NCBI GenBank assembly: GCA_964412845.1
Contig: CAYPQM010000139.1
Location: 1-19,056, forward strand
Direction: 5' to 3'
DNA length: 19,056 bases
Source: JAWWPY01 sp964412845
GTDB lineage: Bacteria; Actinomycetota; Actinomycetes; Streptosporangiales; Streptosporangiaceae
Shown: positions 1-5,699 of the stretch, piece after piece
Position numbering within the stretch: position 1 is the first letter of the stretch
How the letters are laid out: each line of letters starts with the position of its first letter
Notes under the pieces: generated by a model
Seen by the model: the letters and a program-made list of their open reading frames with translations, nothing else
What the model was told of the DNA's origin: nothing
Database searches by the model: none
Position numbers and translations under genes: made by a program

Positions 1-258
1 CGCTGGCGGAATGTGATCCTGGAGGAACCCGAAGTCTGGGGCGTGGAATCCATTACCAGCGAGTCCGTCGTGATGCGGCTGGTGGCCAAGACGATCCCGC
101 TGGGCCAATGGGAGGTCGCCCGTGAACTGAGGGAACGTCTCAAGATCGCGCTGGACGACTCAGAGGTGCCCGGCGAGCCGGTGGCCACGGCCCTGGACGC
201 GGGCTCCGCCGCCCAGGCGGAGGCAGCAGCCCATGCGGACGGGCCTGCTGAGAAATGA
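1..258 (+). CDS. MscS-family mechanosensitive ion channel, C-terminal end (5' truncated by window)
   Basis: The reading frame is open from base 1 and starts outside the window; it begins RWRNVILEEPEVWGVE and ends at the TGA at 256-258. The visible 85 residues match the cytoplasmic C-terminal alpha/beta part of actinobacterial MscS-type small-conductance channels, where a 'NV.LEEPEVWGVE' strand is followed by 'RLV.KT.P..QW.VARELR.R.K'. Such channels release solutes on hypo-osmotic shock; the membrane pore itself is not in the window. The last 30 residues are an Ala/Glu/Pro-rich tail that looks disordered. The GTG at 13 is internal and not a true start. The stop overlaps the next start (ATGA, 255-258), so the globin gene is probably translationally coupled. 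The family call rests on a short fragment. Confidence 0.8.
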   Translation, partial: RWRNVILEEPEVWGVESITSESVVMRLVAKTIPLGQWEVARELRERLKIALDDSEVPGEPVATALDAGSAAQAEAAAHADGPAEK

Positions 259-725
259 GCAGCGGCCGGCCGGCCCACATACCCTGGACTCCAGCTATGG
301 ACGAGACCAGAGAACTGACCTTTTACGACGCCGTAGGCGGCGAGGAGACCTTCCGCCGCCTTACCCAGCGGTTCTACCAAGGCGTAGCCGCCGACCCAGC
401 CCTGCGGGCGGTTTACCCGAGTAAGGATCTCGGGCCTGCCGAGGAGCATCTGCGGCTCTTCCTCATCCAGTACTGGGGAGGGCCGGGCACCTATGGCGAA
501 CGACGCGGGCACCCGCGGCTGCGGATGCGGCATGCGCATTTCACCATCGGGGAAGCGGAGCGGGATGCGTGGCTGCGGCACATGCGGGTCGCGCTCGACG
601 AGCTCGATCTCGATGCGGCCCACGCCACGCAGCTCTGGGACTACCTGGTGATGGCCGCGCAGAGCCTGATCAATCAGCCGTCGGGCGCAGGGCACGGCCC
701 GGACCTCGGCCTCAGCCCGGCCTAA
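255..725 (+). CDS. glbO: Group II truncated haemoglobin (GlbO / trHbO type)
   Basis: A haem-binding 2-on-2 globin, cytosolic. Mycobacterial GlbO is linked to O2/NO and peroxide chemistry and to respiration. The protein aligns almost end to end with M. tuberculosis GlbO as I recall it: FYDAVGG at residues 23-29, Tyr41 (B10), Tyr54 (CD1) in AVYP, the segment YWGGPGTYGERRGHPRLRMR at 73-92, proximal His93 (F8) and Trp106 (G8). These are the group II hallmarks. The chosen ATG overlaps the upstream stop (ATGA) and gives 156 residues, about 15 more at the N terminus than usual. The in-frame ATG at 297 (Met15) would give the standard length, and neither start has a clear Shine-Dalgarno, so 297 is a real alternative. 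The C-terminal 15 residues are Gly/Pro-rich. The convergent gene ends at 791 on the other strand. Confidence 0.93.
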   Translation: MSSGRPAHIPWTPAMDETRELTFYDAVGGEETFRRLTQRFYQGVAADPALRAVYPSKDLGPAEEHLRLFLIQYWGGPGTYGERRGHPRLRMRHAHFTIGEAERDAWLRHMRVALDELDLDAAHATQLWDYLVMAAQSLINQPSGAGHGPDLGLSPA

Positions 726-734
726 GCCGGTCAG

Positions 735-760
735 CCGGCCGTTTCTGTGGTCCCGGCCGG
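735..760. terminator. Candidate bidirectional hairpin between convergent glbO and quinone oxidoreductase genes
   Basis: CCGGCCG (735-741) and CGGCCGG (754-760) form a perfect 7-bp inverted repeat with a 12-base loop in the 65-bp gap between two convergent genes. There is no U tract, which is common for high-GC actinobacterial terminators. Placement supports the call; strength is modest. Confidence 0.4.
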
Positions 761-790
761 TGGGGAGGTGCGGCATGGAGCGCGGTGGAG

Positions 791-1759
791 CTAGGCCAGC
801 CTGCTCAGTACGATCTTGCCCTGTGCTTTGCGGTCGGCGATTGCGCGCAGGGCGCCGCGGGCGTTGGCGAACGGGTACAGCTGGACGGGAGGATCGGGCA
901 GCGTTCCGGCCCGTCGCAGCTTGACCAGCTGAGCCCACAGGCCGGCCAGCGTGGCCGGCTCCTGCTCGAAGAACTCACGGGAGGCGGCGCCCAGCACGCT
1001 GGTGTTGCCCAGCAGGAGCCGGTTCACCTTGACGGCAGGGATCTCTCCCCCGGCAAATCCCACCACGAGGAGCCGGCCTTCCGGTGCCAGCGAGCGAAGG
1101 CTGTCGGTCATCCGGTCCCCGCCGACCGGGTCGAGGACAATGTCGACCGCCCGCTCCCCGGTTAGGTCCCGCACCGCAGCGAGCCAGCCGTCGCTCAGGA
1201 CGGCGTGGTGCGCGCCGCACCGCACGGCGAAGTCCTTCTTAGCCTCGTCGCTGACGACCGCGACCGTGCGCAGCCCGAGGGCCCGCCCGAGCTGGATCGC
1301 GGCGGTCCCGACGCCTCCCGCCGCGCCATGCACCAGCAGGGTGTCCCCCGGCTGCGCCTGTGCCCGCCGGGCCAGCGCGAACAGCGCGGTCAGGTAGTTC
1401 AGGGGAGCGGCCGCGCCCGCCTCGAAGCTCATGCCGTCCGGCAACGGCAGCACCCTGGCCGGCGGGACGGACACGACCTCCTGCCAGCAGCCGTAGTCCA
1501 GCAGCACCGCAACACGCTGGCCCGCGGCCAGCCCGGTGCCGGGCGGGGCGGACTGGACCACCCCGGCGGCGTCCATGCCAGGCGTGAACGGAAGGGGCAC
1601 CTTCATCTGGTAAGCGCCCCTGGTCTGCAGCAGGTCCGCGAACGACACACCGGCGGCGGCTACGTCGATGAGCACGCCACCGTCGGCGGCTGGCTCGTCA
1701 GCTTCGGCCCACCGGACGTCATCGGGGCCTGTGAAGCCCACGATCTTATGAGCGAACAC
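791..1759 (-). CDS. NADPH:quinone oxidoreductase-like, zinc-independent MDR family protein
   Basis: A soluble medium-chain dehydrogenase/reductase of the quinone oxidoreductase branch, expected to reduce quinones or other reactive carbonyls with NADPH. The 322 residues match family length. The N-terminal GroES-like half includes GVSFADLLQTRGAY (37-50) and PFTPGMDAAGVV (57-68). The Rossmann half has HGAAGGVG (144-151), the family's nucleotide-binding motif, and DPVGG further on. The cysteine-rich zinc loop of alcohol dehydrogenases is absent. The start is GTG 1759, preceded by GAGGAG at good spacing. That site lies just after the TAA of ettA (12-bp gap), so the gene is very likely co-transcribed with ettA. 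Substrate is unknown; the link to translation control may be only positional. Confidence 0.88.
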   Translation of the reverse strand: MFAHKIVGFTGPDDVRWAEADEPAADGGVLIDVAAAGVSFADLLQTRGAYQMKVPLPFTPGMDAAGVVQSAPPGTGLAAGQRVAVLLDYGCWQEVVSVPPARVLPLPDGMSFEAGAAAPLNYLTALFALARRAQAQPGDTLLVHGAAGGVGTAAIQLGRALGLRTVAVVSDEAKKDFAVRCGAHHAVLSDGWLAAVRDLTGERAVDIVLDPVGGDRMTDSLRSLAPEGRLLVVGFAGGEIPAVKVNRLLLGNTSVLGAASREFFEQEPATLAGLWAQLVKLRRAGTLPDPPVQLYPFANARGALRAIADRKAQGKIVLSRLA

Positions 1760-1771
1760 CCGCTGCTCCTC

Positions 1772-3436
1772 TTAGCCGCGGGTGAGCTTGCGATAGGTGA
1801 CCCGGTGCGGCCGGGCCGCCTCCGGGCCGAGGCGCTCGATCTTGTTCCTCTCGTAGGCCTCGAAGTTGCCCTCGAACCAGAACCAGCTGTCTCCGCCCTC
1901 CCAGGCCAGGATGTGCGTGGCGATGCGGTCCAGGAACCACCGGTCGTGGCTGGTGATGACCGCGCAGCCGGGGAATTCGAACAGCGCTCGCTCCAGCGAG
2001 GAGAGCGTCTCCACATCCAGGTCGTTGGCTGGCTCGTCGAGCAGCAGCAGGTTCCCGCCCTGGCGCAGAGTCAGCGCCAGGTTGACCCGGCCACGCTCAC
2101 CACCGGACATGAGGCCGGCCGGCTTCTGCTGATCGGGGCCCTTGAAGCCGAACGCGGCCACGTAGGCGCGGCTTGGAATCTCGACGTGGCCGACCCGGAT
2201 GGTCGTCTCTCCGCCGGAGATGGCCTCCCAGACGGTCAGCTTGGGGTCGATACCGGAACGCAACTGGTCGACGTAGGCGATCTTCACGGTCTCACCGACC
2301 TTGATAGTCCCGGAATCGGGCTTCTCCTCCCCCATGATCATCCGGAACAGCGTCGTCTTGCCGACCCCATTCGGCCCGATCACGCCGACGATGCCGTTAC
2401 GGGGCAGCGAGAAGCTGAGTCCCTCCATCAGCACCACATCGGCGAACCCCTTGGAAAGGTTGTCGACCTCGACCACCAGGCTGCCCAGGCGAGGGCCCGG
2501 CGGAATCTGGATCTCCTCGAAATCCAGCTTGCGCTGCGAGTCGGCCTCCGCCGCCATCTCTTCGTACCGGTCCAGCCGGGCGCGGCTCTTCGCCTGGCGC
2601 GCCCGGGGGCTGGACCGCACCCACTCCAGTTCCTCTTCGAGGCGCTTGCGCCGCTTCACGTCCTTCTGGCCCTCGACCTTGAGCCGCGCCGCCTTGGTCT
2701 CCAGGTACGTCGTGTAGTTGCCCTGGTAGGGATAGGCGTGACCGCGGTCGAGCTCAAGGATCCACTGCGCCACGTTGTCCAGGAAGTACCTGTCGTGGGT
2801 AACCGCCACCACGGTGCCGGGGTATTTCTCCAGGTGCTGTTCCAGCCACTGCACGCTCTCCGCGTCCAGATGGTTGGTGGGTTCATCGAGGAGCAGCAGA
2901 TCCGGCTGAGACAGCAGCAGCTTGCACAGGGCGACCCGGCGCCGCTCACCACCGGACAGCAGGCTCACGTCTGCATCGGGGGGCGGGCAGCGCAGTGCGT
3001 CCATGGCCTGCTCAAGCTGGCTGTCGAGGTCCCAGCCGCCCCGGTGATCCAGTTGCTCCTGCAGCCGGCCCATCTCAGCGAGCAACTCGTCGGAGTAGTC
3101 AGTCGCCATCTTCTCGGCGATCTCGTTGTATCGCTCCACGAGCGCCTTGACGTCGGCCACGCCCTCCTCGACGTTGCCCAGGACCGTCTTGGTCTCATCC
3201 AGCACCGGCTCCTGCGCGAGCAGGCCTACCGTGAAGCCGGGGAAGAGCCGCGCGTCGCCGTTCGAGGGCTGCTCGAGACCGGCCATCATCTTCAGCAGCG
3301 ACGACTTCCCAGCACCGTTCGGGCCAACCACGCCGATCTTCGCACCGGGCAAGAAAGCAAGCGTTACGTCGTCCAGGATGAGCTTGTCACCGCGCACCAT
3401 CCGCACGGCATGCATTTGATAGATGAATTCGGGCAT
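1772..3436 (-). CDS. ettA: Energy-dependent translational throttle protein EttA (ABC-F ATPase)
   Basis: A cytosolic ABC-F protein that binds the ribosomal E site and gates entry into elongation according to the ADP/ATP ratio. The 554 residues match EttA length. Domain 1: Walker A GPNGAGKS (38-45), LSGGERRR (160-167), DEPTNHLD (184-191). The linker at about 245-300 is charged (KRRKRLEEELEWVRSSPRAR, 261-280). Domain 2: GPNGVGK (354-360), SGGERGR (444-450) and DEPANDLD (467-474), where Ala469 replaces the usual Thr. The ATG at 3436 begins MPEFIYQMHAVRM, the usual actinobacterial N terminus, with GGAGG just upstream. A longer reading adds 25 Arg/Cys-rich residues and was rejected. The ssb paralogue lies 192 bp upstream on the same strand, an arrangement also known in mycobacteria (Rv2478c-Rv2477c, from memory). 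Confidence 0.96.
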   Translation of the reverse strand: MPEFIYQMHAVRMVRGDKLILDDVTLAFLPGAKIGVVGPNGAGKSSLLKMMAGLEQPSNGDARLFPGFTVGLLAQEPVLDETKTVLGNVEEGVADVKALVERYNEIAEKMATDYSDELLAEMGRLQEQLDHRGGWDLDSQLEQAMDALRCPPPDADVSLLSGGERRRVALCKLLLSQPDLLLLDEPTNHLDAESVQWLEQHLEKYPGTVVAVTHDRYFLDNVAQWILELDRGHAYPYQGNYTTYLETKAARLKVEGQKDVKRRKRLEEELEWVRSSPRARQAKSRARLDRYEEMAAEADSQRKLDFEEIQIPPGPRLGSLVVEVDNLSKGFADVVLMEGLSFSLPRNGIVGVIGPNGVGKTTLFRMIMGEEKPDSGTIKVGETVKIAYVDQLRSGIDPKLTVWEAISGGETTIRVGHVEIPSRAYVAAFGFKGPDQQKPAGLMSGGERGRVNLALTLRQGGNLLLLDEPANDLDVETLSSLERALFEFPGCAVITSHDRWFLDRIATHILAWEGGDSWFWFEGNFEAYERNKIERLGPEAARPHRVTYRKLTRG

Positions 3437-3628
3437 GCCTCCAAGGTTAGAGGCACTGCGGCTACGCCTCGGACGGCCAAGCATCGGACGGCAGCAGGCG
3501 CACCTGGTCACGGCCGTATCCCTGGGCCCGGAGGCGTGCAGAGGCGGGCGCGCAGATGACGCCGCCCCACGCGGGCCGGCACCGCCGTAACGGGCTGGCC
3601 CGCGCGGGCTGCATCGGCGTCAGCCAGG

Positions 3629-4252
3629 TCAGAAGGGCGCGGAACCAGCCGAGGACTCGCCGTCATCCTGCTGAACCAGCGCAGCGAGGGCATCGTCGTT
3701 GAAGAAGCCTGCGCCGTTCGCCTCCCCAGGCTCGCCCGCCGCCCCTTCCGCCAGGCCGTCGGCACCCTCGGCCGTCTCCCCGCGTCGCCGGTAGGCGAGT
3801 TCGGCCAGGTCGTCATCGTCCAGGCCGCCGCCGTCGGCCGCGGGCAGGCCGTTGGACTGCCGGTCGGCGGCCGTCTCGCCGGATGATGCCCGTGTCCGTG
3901 AGAACCGGGCGACCCCGCGGGCCAGGTCGTAGCCGATTGAACTGGCGAAGACCTCCACTGACAGCCGCGTCGAGCCGTCCTTGGCCTCATACGGCCGGAC
4001 CTGCATGCGGCCCATCACAACCACCGGCTCCCCCTTGCGCAGGCAGACCGCCAGGTTATTGGCCAGTCTGCCCCAGCACTTCACGCTGACGAACGAGCTC
4101 GGCCCGTCCGCCCACTCGCCGGTGTCCCGGTCGACGCGCCGCGGCGTGTAGCCCACCCGCATCTGCGCTTCAGACTTGCCGCGGGTCGTCGTCCGGTATG
4201 TGGGCTCGGTCGCCACATAGCCAGCCAGGAACACTTGCGCCTCATTGATCAT
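3629..4252 (-). CDS. ssb: Single-stranded DNA-binding protein, actinobacterial second SSB (SsbB-like)
   Basis: Binds single-stranded DNA through an N-terminal OB fold. Residues 1-120 carry OB-fold features of the second actinobacterial SSB: INEAQVFLAGYVATEP at the start, FVSVKCWGRLANNLA, GEPVVVMGRMQVRPYE and SSIGYDLARGVARFSR. The 207-residue protein then has about 85 low-complexity residues rich in Gly, Ala, Asp and Glu, and ends SAPF. The final Pro-Phe of the SSB tip is present, but the usual acidic DDDIPF-type motif is diluted, the nearest acids being QDDGESS. This paralogue is generally not the essential replication SSB; in Streptomyces a second SSB acts in chromosome segregation at sporulation. 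The ATG at 4252 follows GGGAGG at good spacing; a longer in-frame start at 4318 lacks family similarity. Two DnaA-box-like sites lie 124-161 bp upstream. Confidence 0.92.
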   Translation of the reverse strand: MINEAQVFLAGYVATEPTYRTTTRGKSEAQMRVGYTPRRVDRDTGEWADGPSSFVSVKCWGRLANNLAVCLRKGEPVVVMGRMQVRPYEAKDGSTRLSVEVFASSIGYDLARGVARFSRTRASSGETAADRQSNGLPAADGGGLDDDDLAELAYRRRGETAEGADGLAEGAAGEPGEANGAGFFNDDALAALVQQDDGESSAGSAPF

Positions 4253-4375
4253 CCCGATCCTCCCGGGCTCTCGTGTCGCAGCGCTGTCGCGCGTGCCACG
4301 CCGGCAGCTCCCTGCCACCGGACGTGCACCACGATGACCGGCCAGTCAGACCCCCACCATCCCCAACGGATCACC

Positions 4376-4384
4376 TGTGGACAA
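4376..4384 (-). promoter_or_regulatory. DnaA-box-like 9-mer upstream of ssb
   Basis: The plus strand reads TGTGGACAA, i.e. TTGTCCACA on the minus strand, which is the preferred DnaA box of Streptomyces as known from its replication origin. A second site lies 29 bp away. Function here is inferred; an isolated 9-mer can occur by chance. Confidence 0.4.
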
Positions 4385-4404
4385 TGCCGACGACAACCCG
4401 GATC

Positions 4405-4413
4405 TGTGGACAC
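4405..4413 (-). promoter_or_regulatory. Second DnaA-box-like 9-mer upstream of ssb
   Basis: The plus strand reads TGTGGACAC (GTGTCCACA on the minus strand), one base from the neighbouring perfect box and in the same orientation. Both share CTGTGGACA. No origin-like cluster of many boxes is present. Confidence 0.33.
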
Positions 4414-4455
4414 AGCCGGCCCTGACCGACGGTGCCGTGTGAGACGATCCCGCGG

Positions 4456-4631
4456 GGCTGGTCACGCCCCAGGCTGGTCACGCCCCNNNNNNNNNNNNNN
4501 NNNNNNNNNNNNNNNNNNNNNNNNNNNNNNNNNNNNNNNNNNNNNNNNNNNNNNNNNNNNNNNNNNNNNNNNNNNNNNNNNNNNNNGGCTGGTCACGCCC
4601 CAGGCTGGTCACGCCCCTGGCTGGTCACGCC
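4456..4631. repeat. 16-bp tandem repeat array interrupted by a 100-N assembly gap
   Basis: The unit GGCTGGTCACGCCCC(A/T) occurs at 4456-4471 and 4472-4486 before the gap, and at 4587-4602, 4603-4618 and 4619-4631 (partial) after it. Visible copies are nearly identical. Since both edges of the gap are repeat, the missing part is most likely more copies, number unknown. The last copy covers the TGA stop of the HtrA-like gene (4625-4627). A 16-bp unit is not a multiple of three, so the array is not coding. There are no unique spacers, so it is not CRISPR. Confidence 0.9.
4487..4586. other. Assembly gap (100 N)
   Basis: Exactly 100 consecutive N, the usual placeholder for a scaffold gap of unknown size. 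It lies inside the tandem repeat, which probably caused the assembly break. Confidence 0.98.
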
Positions 4632-5569
4632 GCGACGAGTTCCGACGGCTGCGCGATCACGTCAACCAATGCCCCATTACGCATGACAGTGATCGCCATC
4701 TGGCGGCCGATCGCCTCGGCGAACAAGAGCCGCTGCAGGTCCTGGGCGTTGGTGACCGGCTTGCCCGCCGCGGTCAGCAGCAGGTCCCCGGAGCGCAGCC
4801 CGGAGTGGGCGGCTGGGCCGCCCGGGACCACCTCGACCACCCGCAGCCCGCTGGTCCGGCCGAACCGCTCCTGCAGCGGCGCGGGCAGTGGGGCTGGCAT
4901 GCTAACCAGCCCCAGGTACGCCCGCTGGACCCGGCCCTGCTGCATGAGCGCCGAGATGATCCGCCTGGTCGTCGCGTTGACCGGGACCGCCAGGCCGACT
5001 CCCGCCCCGGCCACCGCGGTGTTGATGCCCACCACCCGGGCCCGGCTGTCCGCGAGCGCGCCACCCGAGTTTCCCGGATTCAGCGCCGCGTCGGTCTGGA
5101 TCACATCCTCGATCAGCCGGGCCGCCGACCCGCTGCGGGTGGGCAGCGACCTGCCCAGGGCGCTCACCACGCCCGCGGTGACCGACCCGGCCAGGCCGAG
5201 CGGATTGCCGACGGCCACCACCAGTTGGCCGACCACCAGGTCATCCGCCTCACCCAGGTCCGCCGGAGGAGGAGTCTGGCCCGCCGTCCTGAGCACGGCG
5301 AGATCGGAAAGCGGATCGGCACCCACCACGCGGAACGGCGCGGCGGAGCCATCGGCGAACGAGGCGGTACCCGCCGTCGCCTGGCCCACCACATGAGCGT
5401 TGGTCAGCAGGAACCCGTCACCGGTGAAGACGACCGCCGAGCCGAGGCTCTCCCCGCCCCCGCCATCGCCCCGCCGAGGGACCCGCAAGCTGGCCACCTT
5501 GCCGGTGAGTTCGGCCGCTACCCCGGCCACGATCCGCGAGTAGGCATCAAGCGGGGAATCAGCTGCCAC
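4625..5569 (-). CDS. Trypsin-like serine protease with PDZ domain (HtrA/DegP-like)
   Basis: A protease of the S1C/HtrA type. Numbered from the upstream GTG at 5584, the catalytic triad is His64 (TNAHVV), Asp94 (DPLSDLAVLR) and Ser173 (NPGNSGGAL); the oxyanion region and VAVGNPLG are intact, so it should be active. A PDZ domain covers about 225-310 (GLRVVEVVPGGPAAHSGLRSG and GDLLLTAAGKPVTN). No signal peptide or membrane anchor precedes the protease domain, unlike most actinobacterial HtrA proteins, so this form may be cytosolic. The start chosen is GTG 5569, which has GGAGG four bases upstream; GTG 5584 has no ribosome site and lies inside a dyad-symmetric operator-like element. The stop lies in the last copy of a tandem repeat. 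The gene is 115 bp downstream of the dynamin-like pair on the same strand. Confidence 0.9.
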   Translation of the reverse strand: MAADSPLDAYSRIVAGVAAELTGKVASLRVPRRGDGGGGESLGSAVVFTGDGFLLTNAHVVGQATAGTASFADGSAAPFRVVGADPLSDLAVLRTAGQTPPPADLGEADDLVVGQLVVAVGNPLGLAGSVTAGVVSALGRSLPTRSGSAARLIEDVIQTDAALNPGNSGGALADSRARVVGINTAVAGAGVGLAVPVNATTRRIISALMQQGRVQRAYLGLVSMPAPLPAPLQERFGRTSGLRVVEVVPGGPAAHSGLRSGDLLLTAAGKPVTNAQDLQRLLFAEAIGRQMAITVMRNGALVDVIAQPSELVAA

Positions 5570-5581
5570 GTCGCCTCCGAA

Positions 5582-5605
5582 CACTGTGATTACATCATTA
5601 CAGTG
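5582..5605 (-). promoter_or_regulatory. Operator-like 24-bp dyad and possible -10 region of the HtrA-like gene
   Basis: CACTGT (5582-5587) and ACAGTG (5600-5605) are perfect inverted arms around a 12-bp A/T-rich core; 18 of 24 positions are symmetric. On the minus strand the core contains two TGTAAT copies 8 bp apart, each one base from a TATAAT -10. If transcription starts near 5582, the leader would be about 13 bases with GGAGG before GTG 5569, and a bound repressor would cover the promoter. The regulator is unknown. Confidence 0.4.
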
Positions 5606-5699
5606 AACGTCAGCCGCAGGGAAGGGCTTTCCTCCGGCATTAAGCCGTCAGCGGAACTCCCCGCCCACCGGGCTGCTGCCAGCCCCCCGAGTGGGCCTG

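Larger units (their letters stand above)
4253..4624. other. Intergenic region between htrA-like and ssb genes, with assembly gap
   Basis: No convincing gene. From right to left it holds a 16-bp tandem repeat interrupted by 100 N (4456-4631), two DnaA-box-like 9-mers (4376-4384, 4405-4413), and the ssb leader with GGGAGG. I could not identify a confident -10/-35 for ssb. Reading frames that cross the Ns are artefacts. Confidence 0.7.

Noticed and set aside
3437..3511. 25-residue N-terminal extension of EttA
   Set aside because: The extension is Arg/Cys-rich and unlike the family, while ATG 3436 gives the standard N terminus with GGAGG just upstream.
1205..3559. 784-codon plus-strand open frame
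   Set aside because: It is antisense to the quinone oxidoreductase and EttA genes, which have full family motifs; its translation is Arg/His/Leu-rich with no recognisable domain. Long antisense frames are usual in high-GC DNA.
4456..4631. CRISPR array
   Set aside because: Units are directly adjacent at 16 bp with no spacers, and no cas gene is present.
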